Positions 7,908 to 16,817 of a DNA stretch of 64,000 bases are shown piece after piece. The translations under genes were made by a program, and so were the position numbers. This DNA is from Paraburkholderia youngii (GTDB lineage Bacteria; Pseudomonadota; Gammaproteobacteria; Burkholderiales; Burkholderiaceae): NCBI RefSeq assembly GCF_013366925.1, contig NZ_JAALDK010000002.1, forward strand, positions 806,001 to 870,000. The letters are read 5' to 3'. The stretch's first letter is position 1, and each line of letters starts with the position of its first letter. The notes below the pieces were generated by a model that searched no databases, was not told where the DNA came from, and was given only the letters and a program-made list of their open reading frames with translations.

Positions 7908-9059
7908 ATGGATATCGGATCGCTCTTTACGCCCCTCACCGTACGGGGCGTCACGCTTGCCAACCGTATCGTCATGTCACCCATGACCCGCGGCTTTTCA
8001 CCCAATGGACTGCCTGGCAGTGACGTCGCGTCCTACTACAAGCGCCGTGCGCAGGGCGAGACAGGTCTCATCATCACGGAAGGCGTTGGTGTCGATCATC
8101 CGGCAGCACTTGGCGAAGCGGGACTAGGCGAAAATTCGATCCCGGTGCTGGTCGACGACGAATCCGTTACCGCCTGGCGCCGCGTGACGGACGAAGTGCA
8201 TGCAAGTGGCGGCATCATCTTTCCTCAGTTGTGGCACATGGGTCCGATGAAGGAAGCGAATACGGGCCCCTTCCCGGCTGCGGCACCGCTGCGCCCCTCC
8301 GGATTGTGGGGGCCGGCGGGACGAACGACATCGCTGAACGCAGGCTACATGGAGCGGGTCATGACGCCAACTCGCCCGATGACCGACACCGAGATCGCGG
8401 ACGTCATTGCGGCCTATGGTCGAAGCGCCCGCTATGCGAAGGCCGCGGGCTTCGACGGAATCGCGATTCACGGTGGTCACGGCTATCTGATCGACGCGTT
8501 TCTGTGGGCCGAAACCAATCAGCGCACGGATCAATGGGGCAAAAATCTGGCAGCGCGCAGCCGCTTCGCCACCGAAGTCGTTCGCGCAATTCGCGAAGCG
8601 ATCGGCGCCACGATGCCGATCACGTTTCGCTTCTCCCAGTGGAAACAGCAGGATTTCCGCGCGCGTCTCGCCAACGATCCGCACGAGCTTGAACAGATCC
8701 TCGCCCCGCTCGCGGACGCGGGCGTCGACATCTTCGAGGCGAGCACCCGGTACTTCAATCGGGCGGAATTCCCGGGCTCAGAAATGAATCTCGCCGGTTG
8801 GGTGAAGAAGGTAACCGGCAGGCTTTCGATGGCTGTTGGTGGAATCGGCATTAACAAGGGCTACTACGATTCGATGGCCGGGGACGAGACCTCCGCGCAG
8901 CCCGATCTCACCCCTCTGCTCGATCGCTTTTCGCGCGGCGAATTCGATCTCGTTGGCGTAGGACGCTCGCTTCTGCATGATCCAAACTGGGCGCGGCGCG
9001 CGCGGCTTGGCGAGCCGTTCCTCGGATTCAGCAACGATTCGCTCGCACGACTAACTTAG
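7908..9059 (+). CDS. Old Yellow Enzyme-family NADH:flavin oxidoreductase
   Basis: This 383-residue FMN protein has the TIM-barrel OYE layout. Near the N-terminus is MSPMTRG. The substrate-binding pair His188 and His191 lies in IHGGHGYL, and the phosphate-binding end of the barrel contains VGVGRSLL. OYEs reduce activated carbon-carbon double bonds of enones, acting on cyclic enones in terpenoid and steroid-like catabolism. ATG 7908 begins the conserved domain; the longer open frame upstream overlaps the thioesterase on the other strand and is not credible. Confidence 0.88.
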   Translation: MDIGSLFTPLTVRGVTLANRIVMSPMTRGFSPNGLPGSDVASYYKRRAQGETGLIITEGVGVDHPAALGEAGLGENSIPVLVDDESVTAWRRVTDEVHASGGIIFPQLWHMGPMKEANTGPFPAAAPLRPSGLWGPAGRTTSLNAGYMERVMTPTRPMTDTEIADVIAAYGRSARYAKAAGFDGIAIHGGHGYLIDAFLWAETNQRTDQWGKNLAARSRFATEVVRAIREAIGATMPITFRFSQWKQQDFRARLANDPHELEQILAPLADAGVDIFEASTRYFNRAEFPGSEMNLAGWVKKVTGRLSMAVGGIGINKGYYDSMAGDETSAQPDLTPLLDRFSRGEFDLVGVGRSLLHDPNWARRARLGEPFLGFSNDSLARLT

Positions 9060-9193
9060 AGTGCATTGTTCGCACTGCCCTCATGTCACTGGCGGACTCA
9101 CGCTCCGGCGCAATCTCACGGCGGCCGAGATCGCCGCTTCTGGGCAAGCGGCGACACGATGAGGACATTTTCTATGAGCGGGAGAAACTGACA

Positions 9194-10036
9194 ATGGATC
9201 TGCAGCTTGGAGGCAAGCGCGCACTGGTCACCGGCAGCAACTCTGGAATTGGCGAAGGCATCGCAAAAGTCCTGGCTCGCGAGGGCGCCGTCGTGGTCGT
9301 ACACGGCCGCAATGAAGGACGTTGCCGGAGCGTGGCAGAAGCAATCACGACTGCCGGAGGCAAGGTTTCTTATGTCGTGGGTGACTTATCCGATGAGGCG
9401 GCTTGCAACGGCGTCGCGGATCAGATCATCGAGCGGCTCGGCGGAGTTGACATCCTGGTGAACAACGCCGGCGGCCGTGCTAGCTCACATCGTATGGACG
9501 GCAAAGGTGGTGCGATGAATCCAGCCTGGCTCGAGACGGCTTGGACCGATTGGCTCTGGACCTTCGAGCAGAATGTCGGCGCGGCCGTCAGGCTTGTCCA
9601 GAAGCTCGTTCCAGGAATGAAGGAGCGCGGCTTCGGGCGCATCATCAATATCGGAAGCGCGGCCGCCACACAAGTGGAGCCCGATCTTGCCGAATATCAG
9701 GCCATCAAGGCGGCGATGGTCAACATGAGCGCATCGCTTGCCAAGACACTCGCCGCGACAGGGATCACGGTCAACACCGTGACGCCCGGCATCATCATGT
9801 CGCCTGCGGTCAAAAGTACGTTTACCGATCTCGCAATGAAGCAGGGTTGGGATGTCGATGACTGGGCAGAGGTGGAGCGCCGCTTTACCTCCCAGATCTT
9901 CGTCAATTCGGCCGGCAAGTTCGGCGAGCCGGAGGATATCGGCCGCATGGTCACCCTGCTGGCCAGTCCGCTATCCGGTTACATGACCGGTGCCAACTAT
10001 CGTGTCGATGGCGGCCAAGTCAGATCGATCAACTGA
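9194..10036 (+). CDS. Short-chain dehydrogenase/reductase
   Basis: This 280-residue SDR has TGSNSGIG at 13-20, an NNAG motif and a catalytic Y-x-x-x-K in EYQAIKAA. The usual serine is present in NIGSAAA. The ATG at 9194 follows GGGAGA; an upstream in-frame ATG at 9083 has no ribosome site and would add an unusual basic leader. The family reduces ketones or oxidises secondary alcohols with NAD(P)H. It is followed by a P450 remnant and is 134 bases after the OYE gene, so the two may be cotranscribed. Confidence 0.85.
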   Translation: MDLQLGGKRALVTGSNSGIGEGIAKVLAREGAVVVVHGRNEGRCRSVAEAITTAGGKVSYVVGDLSDEAACNGVADQIIERLGGVDILVNNAGGRASSHRMDGKGGAMNPAWLETAWTDWLWTFEQNVGAAVRLVQKLVPGMKERGFGRIINIGSAAATQVEPDLAEYQAIKAAMVNMSASLAKTLAATGITVNTVTPGIIMSPAVKSTFTDLAMKQGWDVDDWAEVERRFTSQIFVNSAGKFGEPEDIGRMVTLLASPLSGYMTGANYRVDGGQVRSIN

Positions 10037-10053
10037 GTTTCAAGGCTGGATGA

Positions 10054-10239
10054 GCGAACGCCGCGAAAGGCGTACACACCTGCCCGGGCGCCGGCCTTGC
10101 GCGCAGCGAAGTGGCGATCATGGTCGAGGAGTGGACCAGGGCCATCCCGGAGGTCCGCCTCGATACGGCGAAGAATGCCGTCGCCAGCAGCGGACTAGCC
10201 AACGGTATGCTTGAACTGCATTTGGTGTGGCCTGTTTGA
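10054..10239 (+). pseudogene. 3' remnant of a CYP101-like cytochrome P450
   Basis: Reading forward from 10054 gives about 61 residues that match only the C-terminal end of a cytochrome P450. The haem-ligand segment GVHTCPGAGLARSE has its cysteine codon at 10081. An amphipathic helix follows, and the frame closes with SSGLANGMLELHLVWPV before the stop at 10237. The end resembles that of the intact P450 at 28759 (NGMLYLPLVWD). A stop codon at 10051 and the absence of any start or upstream P450 sequence show that it is a truncated relic. It implies that a further P450 once lay here. Confidence 0.8.
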
Positions 10240-10310
10240 CCATCCAACGAGACAGAAAACGCTCGGGACATCTCGCCTGACTGCCCGCTGGACCATCGCT
10301 TGCGGTTTTT

Positions 10311-11006
10311 TTACGTGCGCCCGGTCACCGGAATCAACGCGCCGGTTACCCCCGACGCGGCACCCGACGCGAGAAAGAGAATCACGTTGGCGATTTCTTC
10401 AGCCCGCACCCAACGGGAAAAGTCGGCGTCCGGCATATCCTTGCGGTTTTGCGGCGTATCGATGATGCCTGGCAAGATAGCGTTGACGGTAACGGAGCTG
10501 CCCTTGAGTTCCTCGGCCAGCGCCTCGGTCAAACGCATCACCCCCGACTTCGAAGCCGTATACGCTCCCATGCCCGCGCCCGCCTTCAGTGCAGCGCCGG
10601 CTCCGATATTGATGATGCGTCCGCCTTCCGCGCTGTTGGCAATATAGTCGAGCGCGGCTTTCGACGCAGTCGCTGCCGTGCGCACGTTCATCTGGTACAT
10701 CAGATCCCACGTGTCCAGACTGCCGTCCGCCAACGTCTCCCAGCGAAAGCCCCCCGCTATGTTGACGATCGCATCAAGCTTGCCAAGCTGCTCGACGAGA
10801 TCCGAGATCGCCGAGCGCGCCGAATCGAGATCAGTTAGCTCGACGCCGCCTCGCCACCACGAAGCGTGCAGTTGCTCCGCGCTCGCGTTCTCTGGCGCAG
10901 GCGCCTTGTCGATCAGCGCAACCTCCCAGCCGTTCTCAGCAAACACGCGACCAACCGTGCGCCCAAGCGCGCCGAATCCACCCGTTACCGCCACTACCCG
11001 TTGCAT
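10311..11006 (-). CDS. Short-chain dehydrogenase/reductase, dihydropteridine-reductase-like
   Basis: This short SDR of 231 residues has an early cofactor loop, TGGFGALG, starting at residue 8, an IAGG variant of the NNAG motif and a catalytic YTASK. The position normally held by the catalytic serine reads INIGAGAAL and lacks an obvious Ser, which may reduce activity or change chemistry. The start has an AGGGAGAT ribosome site. It is downstream of a crotonase and an amidohydrolase in the same direction, so it probably belongs to their operon. Confidence 0.8.
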   Translation of the reverse strand: MQRVVAVTGGFGALGRTVGRVFAENGWEVALIDKAPAPENASAEQLHASWWRGGVELTDLDSARSAISDLVEQLGKLDAIVNIAGGFRWETLADGSLDTWDLMYQMNVRTAATASKAALDYIANSAEGGRIINIGAGAALKAGAGMGAYTASKSGVMRLTEALAEELKGSSVTVNAILPGIIDTPQNRKDMPDADFSRWVRAEEIANVILFLASGAASGVTGALIPVTGRT

Positions 11007-11066
11007 GTCAGATCTCCCTGGCCGCGCCCGCCGCCCACATCGCTAAAGCCGCACGCAGTAAAAAGC

Positions 11067-11861
11067 TCAACGTCCCTTGAACACCGGCTCGCGTTTCTCG
11101 CGAAACGCGTTGACCGCCTCTTGATGGTCTTCCGTCAGGTTCGACAACGCCTCGTATGCAATCGACGCGTCGAGAATGGAATGCGCAAGTTGCTTCAGGC
11201 CGATGTTGATCGACGCCTTGGTCCACTGGATCGCGCGTGAAGCGCCGTTGGCGAGACGCCTCGCCATGGCGTCGACCACGGCATCCAGCTCGTCGGCCGG
11301 CACCGCATGATTGATGAGACCCAGTCGTGCTGCCTCTTCCGCGGTGACGAGGTCGCCCGTCAACAGGTATTCCTTGGCCTTCGCATAGCCCACCAGCTGC
11401 GGCCAGATCACCGCGCCGCCATCGCCCGCCACGAAGCCGACTTTCACGTGCGGATCACCGATCTTCGCGTGATTGGCCGCGTAGCTCAGATCCGAGAATA
11501 GCGCGATCGTCGCGCCGAGGCCAATTGCATGACCGTTGATCTTTGCGATGACCGGCTTCGGACAATCGAGCATCGAGAAGACAATTTTCTTCGCGCGCTG
11601 CATGCCTTCGAGAAACAGCGTCGGGTTGTCGATGACCTGCTGCATGTGCTCGATATCGCCACCCGCGCTAAAAGCGCGCCCTGCGCCAGTCAACACGACG
11701 ACCCGGGTTTCATCATCTTCGGCGACATCGGGAAAGAGCCGCGACATCTCGATGTCCATCTGCTCGTCGAACGCGTTCAACGTTTCAGGGCTGTTGAGCG
11801 TGACGGTCAGGATGCCGCCATCGCGTTCGAGCAATAACGCCTTATAGTCCGAAATATTCAT
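11067..11861 (-). CDS. Crotonase-superfamily protein with atypical active site
   Basis: This 264-residue crotonase has the oxyanion-hole region SAGGDI near 65-70. The two catalytic glutamates of enoyl-CoA hydratase are absent: the first position is Thr118 (GLGATIAL) and the second is His138. Nine residues further is Asp147 in GDGG. A His-x8-Asp pair with this spacing is what 6-oxocamphor hydrolase uses to cleave beta-diketones, so hydration is not the safest call; hydrolysis or C-C cleavage is possible. The start at 11861 begins the conserved domain (MNISDYK); the frame is open upstream to 11990 without support. It lies between an SDR and an amidohydrolase gene. Confidence 0.8.
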   Translation of the reverse strand: MNISDYKALLLERDGGILTVTLNSPETLNAFDEQMDIEMSRLFPDVAEDDETRVVVLTGAGRAFSAGGDIEHMQQVIDNPTLFLEGMQRAKKIVFSMLDCPKPVIAKINGHAIGLGATIALFSDLSYAANHAKIGDPHVKVGFVAGDGGAVIWPQLVGYAKAKEYLLTGDLVTAEEAARLGLINHAVPADELDAVVDAMARRLANGASRAIQWTKASINIGLKQLAHSILDASIAYEALSNLTEDHQEAVNAFREKREPVFKGR

Positions 11862-11996
11862 GGCTAACCTATTCACAATGAAGAAATCCGGCGGGACGGC
11901 AGGACAGTCTGCCGCCGTCGTCGGACGCTGCATTCGCGCTGCCGTGCGAATGCATGACGCCGACCAGCGCACACCCGGCGCCCAGCGCAAAACCGG

Positions 11997-13193
11997 TCAC
12001 ACGTGCAGCGGAATGAACCTGCGACCGTTGTCGTACATGATCTTGCGCGTGTCCTCTTCGGACAGCGCATTGCATGCTTCCGACGCAAAGTCCTTCGGTT
12101 CCGGCACCCCTTCCGCGTGCGGATAGTCGGAGCCCATCAAAAGGAAGTCCGACGAATCCGTTTGAGCGATGATCTGGGCGATGTTGTCCTCCGGATACGC
12201 GACCACGAAGACGTTTTCCTTGAAGATCTGACTCGGCCGTTTCTTCAACTGACCGCACGGCCAGTAACCATTCTTCGCCATCCCGCGGCACTTGTCCATT
12301 TTGACGAGCATCGACGGCACCCATTCCGCGCCGTTTTCCGCGCTGCACAGCTTGACGCGCGGGAAACGCTCGAAGAAGTTATAGAAGATGAACGACGACA
12401 GCGTCTCGATCACGGGACGCTCGCCGTAGCCGTGCATCCAGACGAAGGCGGTCTGACGCTGGCGCGACTGCTGCACCGGCTCGCCCCACACCGCCATGTG
12501 ATCCTTCATGTAGATCGCTTCCGACACGTGGAACGTCACGCGCACGCCAGCCTCGTTCAAAATCGACCAGAACGGATCGAAGTACGGGTCCGCCGGCGCA
12601 CGGCCATTGAACGGCCCCATCGGCATCAGGACCACGCGCACGCCGTTCGCCACGAGCCACTTGGCCTCTGCGACAGCGGCATCGAGATCGTCGAGCGTGA
12701 CGACCGGCGTCGTGTAGATGCGATCCTTATAGTTGAAACCCCAGTCTTCGAGCATCCAGCGGTTGTACGCATGCAGAACCGCGTTGGCCGCGACCGGCTC
12801 GTTGAGATATGAAATACACGCGACCATTTCGCCGATGTACATCGTGCAGGCCTCGACACCGAATTGGTCCATCTTCTGCAAACGCGCGTCGCGGTTGAAC
12901 ATGTCCGGGGTCGGGGGCACCCGCATATCGACGTTATCTTTGCCTTCCTTCATCGCGCGCAACCATTCATGCAGTTTGCCCGGCGGCGGCACGTGCCCCT
13001 CGGCCGAGGTGTAGCCCTCGCTGATTTCCACCTTGCGGTCACCGACATACATGCAGCGATTGCCGTCTGCCGTCACGCGGCTGGTAAACGACCAGTCCTT
13101 CCTGAACTGCTCGGGCAAGTAGCGGCTGAATGCGTCCTCGACTTCGTAGAAGTGCGTGTCCGCGTCGTAGATCTTCCCTTGATACGCTTGCAT
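11997..13193 (-). CDS. Amidohydrolase 2-family metal-dependent hydrolase/decarboxylase
   Basis: This 398-residue TIM-barrel protein belongs to the ACMSD-like amidohydrolase 2 family. The N-terminal metal motif appears as YDADTHFYE with His14, and the terminal metal-binding aspartate lies in GSDYPHAEG. Members decarboxylate or hydrolyse aromatic and cyclic acids using a divalent metal, and are frequent in degradation clusters. A good AGGAGA site precedes the ATG. It is the first gene of a leftward set with the crotonase at 11067 and the SDR at 10311. Cleavage of a C-C bond in a cyclic intermediate is plausible, but the reaction is not known. Confidence 0.85.
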   Translation of the reverse strand: MQAYQGKIYDADTHFYEVEDAFSRYLPEQFRKDWSFTSRVTADGNRCMYVGDRKVEISEGYTSAEGHVPPPGKLHEWLRAMKEGKDNVDMRVPPTPDMFNRDARLQKMDQFGVEACTMYIGEMVACISYLNEPVAANAVLHAYNRWMLEDWGFNYKDRIYTTPVVTLDDLDAAVAEAKWLVANGVRVVLMPMGPFNGRAPADPYFDPFWSILNEAGVRVTFHVSEAIYMKDHMAVWGEPVQQSRQRQTAFVWMHGYGERPVIETLSSFIFYNFFERFPRVKLCSAENGAEWVPSMLVKMDKCRGMAKNGYWPCGQLKKRPSQIFKENVFVVAYPEDNIAQIIAQTDSSDFLLMGSDYPHAEGVPEPKDFASEACNALSEEDTRKIMYDNGRRFIPLHV

Positions 13194-13297
13194 GTTCTAT
13201 CTCCTGATCGTGGAGAGCGCTGCTGAACGAGCGCCCTTGAGAGAAGTATCGGGTCAAGCCATCGACCGAAAAACTCTCATATCGAACTCAAAAGCGT

Positions 13298-13316
13298 CGA
13301 TATCGATTTGATATCG
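13298..13316. promoter_or_regulatory. Inverted repeat upstream of the amidohydrolase operon
   Basis: The gap between the divergent amidohydrolase and MFS genes holds CGATATC at 13298-13304 and GATATCG at 13310-13316, a perfect 7-5-7 inverted repeat. It is distinct from the TGAAC-type operator nearby and may be the site of a second regulator, for example the IclR protein encoded at 14962. Confidence 0.35.
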
Positions 13317-13374
13317 GGGAGCGCCCTCACCATCCTTGTCGCCTGCATCGATCGCTCGTACAAAAACATCAATG

Positions 13375-13401
13375 CGAACAGTGTTCGTATATAAGTATAA
13401 T
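13375..13401 (+). promoter_or_regulatory. TGAAC-type palindrome and -10 box before the MFS gene
   Basis: CGAAC-AGT-GTTCG at 13375-13387 is a perfect palindrome. It is followed by TATAAT at 13396-13401, a good -10 box for the MFS transporter gene. The palindrome would sit in the -35/-10 spacer. It belongs to the repeated TGAAC-N3-GTTCA set found at six other places in this window. Confidence 0.55.
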
Positions 13402-13430
13402 CGAAACGATACATGCAACCGGAGACGTTC

Positions 13431-14852
13431 ATGCAAGCAGAAGTACTCTCCCCGCAGGCACACCGAGCGCAACGCGTAGCGGGACCACCACGTGGGTTCA
13501 CGATCGCGATCCTGCTTGCCGCGGTAGCGGCTTCGTCTGGCATCACCGTCATCTATACGGTGCTGGTCACGCTCTACAAGGCCTTTCCTGCGTCGAACTC
13601 CGTGAGCTGGACCGTGACCGCATACTGGCTCGGCTCGGCCGCCTTTGCAGCGGTGAGTGGGCGACTCGGTGACCTGTTGGGCTACCGCAGAATCCTGCTG
13701 GTGGTGATGTCTGTCGCTGCGGTCGGCGCAGTCGTCGCGGCGTGCGCGACCGACGTCGGCATACTCGTCGCGGGTTGTGCGATGCAATCGATCGCGGCAG
13801 GCATCACGCCGCTCTCAATCGGGTTGGTTCGTGAGAACCTGCCACCCGCCAGGGTGCCTGCCGCGGTCGGATTGATCAGTGCGGCGGGAATGGTGTCGGC
13901 GGGGCTGATTTACATCTGCGCGGGCGTCGTCGTGGATCATTATTCGTGGCAGGGCGGCTTCTGGTTCAAAGTCGCGCTGTGCGTCGTCGCCGTCGCCGCC
14001 GTACGCGCGTGGGCACCACCGTCTCCGCCGAATCCCGGCGTCCGGATCGACTACATTCGAGGCCTTGCGTTCGCTCCGGCACTGTGTGCCATCCTCTTCG
14101 CAGTGCAGGAAATCCGCGCGTGGGGACTCGGCGATGTGCGGCTATGGGCTTTGATCGTTGGCGGGATGATCGTGCTCGGACTCTGGGCACGCCATCAACT
14201 CGGAGCCCGTCATCCGCTCATCAACGTACGTCTGCTGAAAATGCGCGAAGTCGTATTGGCGAATGCATGCATGGCATTCCTCGCGGCTGGCGCCATGCAG
14301 TTGGGGCAGGTTTTCTCGCTGCTCGCCCAGCAACCTGCCGGCACGCACGCCGGATTCGGGCTGAGCGCAACGACGGCTGGACTGCTGATGTTTAGCATCA
14401 ACATCGTCGCGCTGGTCGCAAGCCCGTGGAGCGGCCGTGTTGCGGCCCGCTACAAGGCCCGCCCCGCTGCCATGATCGGCATGCTCATACTGGCCCTGGC
14501 CTGGGCCTCACTGATCGTGCTTCATCGCAACCTGCTGCTCTTCGTGCCAGGTGCGGTGCTGTGCTCGTTCGGCCTCGCCTTTACGAGCACTGCGCTGTAC
14601 AACCAGATCGTGGAAACGACGCCTGCACATCAGACAGGCGAGGCAACGGGCATGCTCTACGTGTTCTTCTCGTGTTTCTTCGCGGTAGGCGCCCAGGCGG
14701 TCTTTTCACTACTGCGCAGCGCGACGGCCGGACACAGCGGTGCATCGTTTCCCGCCGATAGCGGCTATGTTTCGGTATTCGTCTACATTGCCTGCAGTTC
14801 GATTGCCGGACTGCTGATCGCTTCCATGCTGCCGAAGCGTCGTACCAACTGA
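13431..14852 (+). CDS. MFS transporter, DHA2-like
   Basis: This integral membrane protein of about 473 residues is hydrophobic throughout, with roughly fourteen predicted membrane segments. The loop GRLGDLLGYRR matches the conserved MFS loop 2-3 signature. The DHA2-like length fits a drug:H+ antiporter, but members in catabolic clusters may import or export substrate or toxic intermediates. Two in-frame ATGs occur, at 13413 and 13431; the second follows CCGGAGAC and is preferred. It converges with the IclR gene across a strong hairpin. Confidence 0.85.
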   Translation: MQAEVLSPQAHRAQRVAGPPRGFTIAILLAAVAASSGITVIYTVLVTLYKAFPASNSVSWTVTAYWLGSAAFAAVSGRLGDLLGYRRILLVVMSVAAVGAVVAACATDVGILVAGCAMQSIAAGITPLSIGLVRENLPPARVPAAVGLISAAGMVSAGLIYICAGVVVDHYSWQGGFWFKVALCVVAVAAVRAWAPPSPPNPGVRIDYIRGLAFAPALCAILFAVQEIRAWGLGDVRLWALIVGGMIVLGLWARHQLGARHPLINVRLLKMREVVLANACMAFLAAGAMQLGQVFSLLAQQPAGTHAGFGLSATTAGLLMFSINIVALVASPWSGRVAARYKARPAAMIGMLILALAWASLIVLHRNLLLFVPGAVLCSFGLAFTSTALYNQIVETTPAHQTGEATGMLYVFFSCFFAVGAQAVFSLLRSATAGHSGASFPADSGYVSVFVYIACSSIAGLLIASMLPKRRTN

Positions 14853-14913
14853 TTGTCGTTTCGATCGATGCGTTGGGCTTAGGTGCAACGCATCTCAAAC
14901 TGCGCCACGCCCA

Positions 14914-14945
14914 CTGCGCGGTGAAGCACGCGCTTCACCGCGCAG
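14914..14945. terminator. Bidirectional terminator between MFS and IclR genes
   Basis: A perfect 13-bp inverted repeat, CTGCGCGGTGAAG and CTTCACCGCGCAG with a 6-base loop, lies between the two convergent genes. There is no T-run, as is common in GC-rich genomes. Confidence 0.7.
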
Positions 14946-14961
14946 CCGACCGCCCGGCCAG

Positions 14962-15768
14962 TCACTCCTCTTCTGCTTGCCCCAACGCGGACGCCCGCTG
15001 AGCGACTCTGATCATGTTCTCTTCGAGTCGATGACGTTCGCGGTCGAAGCGCTCGAGCGGCGCACCAATCGCCATCGCCGCGATCACATTGCCATTCGGC
15101 CCGAAGATCGGCGACGACACACCGGCGGAATCCGGCAGCAGTTCGCCGCGACTCACCGACAGGCCGCTTTGGAGAATATGATCGAGTTCGTCACGCAGCG
15201 CCTTCTTCGTTGCGATCGTTTGCGGCGTGCGGCGCTCGAACTTGACCGACTTCATGTAATCGGTAACGAAAGCGTCCGGTGCGTGGGCCAGCAGTACGCG
15301 TCCCGCAGCCGTGCAATAGAGCGGGCGACGCAGACCGATGTGCATTGAATAGCGCACCGATTGCTCGCTTTCGATCACGTCGACATAGGTGATCTCTTTG
15401 TGCTCGGCGTCAAGGACACCGATATACACGGTTTCATTGGTGCTCTTCGAGAGATCCACCAGGAACGGGCGCAGCATCTTCGAGAAGTTCCACGCGGCCA
15501 TCACACCCGCGGACAACCGGAAGATCGACGGCCCTAAACGATAGCGGCCTGCGTCGTGCATCAAGAACCCTTCCGCCACTAGAGGCCTCAGCAGATTGAG
15601 CAGGCTGCTCTTGGGTGACTCGAGGGCGACGTTCAGTTCTGCCAGCGACATACCGTCCGGAGACTTTGCCAGAACATCGAAAATTCCGAGGAGTCGGGTC
15701 AGCGAGCGCGGCCCGCTGACGTCCCGGTCCGCCGGCGCTGAGGTCTCTTTCAACATGATTTTCCCCAT
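14962..15768 (-). CDS. IclR-family transcriptional regulator
   Basis: This 268-residue protein has the N-terminal winged helix of IclR regulators (SLTRLLGIFDVLAKSPDGMS, about 22-41) followed by the GAF-like effector domain. The latter includes the conserved LYCTAAGRVLLA segment and a C-terminal ISSPIFG-like strand (VSSPIFGPNGNV). IclR proteins control catabolic operons for aromatic and terpenoid compounds, often as activators. ATG 15768 or the fourth-codon-downstream ATG (MLKE) could be used. It is divergent from the SDR at 16004. Confidence 0.88.
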   Translation of the reverse strand: MGKIMLKETSAPADRDVSGPRSLTRLLGIFDVLAKSPDGMSLAELNVALESPKSSLLNLLRPLVAEGFLMHDAGRYRLGPSIFRLSAGVMAAWNFSKMLRPFLVDLSKSTNETVYIGVLDAEHKEITYVDVIESEQSVRYSMHIGLRRPLYCTAAGRVLLAHAPDAFVTDYMKSVKFERRTPQTIATKKALRDELDHILQSGLSVSRGELLPDSAGVSSPIFGPNGNVIAAMAIGAPLERFDRERHRLEENMIRVAQRASALGQAEEE

Positions 15769-15890
15769 GAATTGACTGTATCGATTATACGGGAACTATT
15801 CACATAGTTTTACAACGATCGCAATGTGGCACACTTTTGCGCCATCCGAATTCGGGAATACGCCAGGGCGCCCCCGCTCTCTTGTTACGA

Positions 15891-15909
15891 TATAGTTGAA
15901 CGACGTTCA
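15891..15909 (+). promoter_or_regulatory. TGAAC-type operator with -10 box before SDR gene
   Basis: TGAACG-A-CGTTCA at 15897-15909 is a perfect 13-base palindrome placed directly after a TATAGT box at 15891-15896. It lies 95 bases before the SDR start at 16004. This is one of the two best copies of the operator shared across the window. Confidence 0.65.
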
Positions 15910-16003
15910 TAAAATTGGAATGCCGGGCATCACTTTCCGGAACATCCCCGAGGTGCGCTTGCGCGCCGAACAACACCATTCACCATCACTTTCGGACTCA
16001 CAC

Positions 16004-16768
16004 ATGCACACGAAAAAACTGGCAGAAAAGGTCGCCATTGTGACCGGAGGTGGGCAAGGCCTCGGACTCGGTATTGCCCGCGCACTTGCCGCCGAAGGAG
16101 CGAGCCTGGTCCTGACTGGCCGTACGGAGGCCAAACTCACGCAGGCTGCAGAGGAATTGACCGCCCATGGCTCACGAGTGCTCGTGGTGCCCGGTGATAC
16201 GCGCAATCGCGCCGACGCCGTTCGGACAGTCGAGCTTGCCGTCGAGCGGTTCGGACGTGTAGACGCGCTTATCAACAATGCGCAAAGCAGCAGCCCGGGT
16301 GTACCAGTTGAGTCTGTTACCGACGATGACTGGAGTAATACGCTCGAGTCGGGCCTATACGGTACGCTGTATTTCATGCAAGCCGTATTGCCGCAGATGA
16401 AGTCGCGAGGCCGCGGCGCCATCATCAACTTCGGTTCACGCACCGGCATCGAAGGTCTCAAGGGGTTCGGCGCGTACGCCGCAACCAAGGAGGGCATTCG
16501 TGGTCTCTCGCGCGTCGCGGCGCGCGAATGGGGCGCCTATGGCATTACCGTCAATGTAATTTGCCCGGCAGCGCTAACGCCTGCTGCCGAAGCCTACCTC
16601 GAGGCCAACCCCCAGGAACGCACTCGCTATCTCTCTGAAATTGCAGTTGGGCGCTTCGGCGATCCTCAGCGCGATATTGGACGAACAGTTGCATTTCTGT
16701 GCAGTGACGACGCTAATTTCATAACAGGGCAGACTATCAGTGTGGACGGCGGGCAGTCAATGCTTTAG
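16004..16768 (+). CDS. Short-chain dehydrogenase/reductase, FabG-like
   Basis: This 254-residue SDR has the cofactor loop TGGGQGLG at 14-21, INNAQ at the NNAG position, a serine in NFGSRTG and the catalytic YAATK. The C-terminal DGGQSML is typical of 3-oxoacyl reductase-like SDRs. The frame is open back to 15896, but that region contains the operator at 15897-15909, which argues for the later ATG at 16004 where homology begins. It is divergent from the IclR regulator, which may also control it. Confidence 0.85.
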   Translation: MHTKKLAEKVAIVTGGGQGLGLGIARALAAEGASLVLTGRTEAKLTQAAEELTAHGSRVLVVPGDTRNRADAVRTVELAVERFGRVDALINNAQSSSPGVPVESVTDDDWSNTLESGLYGTLYFMQAVLPQMKSRGRGAIINFGSRTGIEGLKGFGAYAATKEGIRGLSRVAAREWGAYGITVNVICPAALTPAAEAYLEANPQERTRYLSEIAVGRFGDPQRDIGRTVAFLCSDDANFITGQTISVDGGQSML

Positions 16769-16817
16769 TGCGTCTTTTTGAACGTAGTGCAATATATGAA
16801 ACGAACAGTTGCATTTC
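16681..16817. repeat. 17-bp direct repeat across the SDR 3' end
   Basis: The sequence ACGAACAGTTGCATTTC occurs at 16681-16697 inside the SDR gene and again at 16801-16817 after its stop, exactly 120 bases apart. The bases just before each copy are also similar. It may be the footprint of a small local duplication or a strand-slippage event. Confidence 0.75.

Noticed and set aside
10240..10312. A terminator at the T-run 10306-10312
   Set aside because: Only a 4-bp stem (CCGC/GCGG) can be drawn before the seven Ts, too weak to call.
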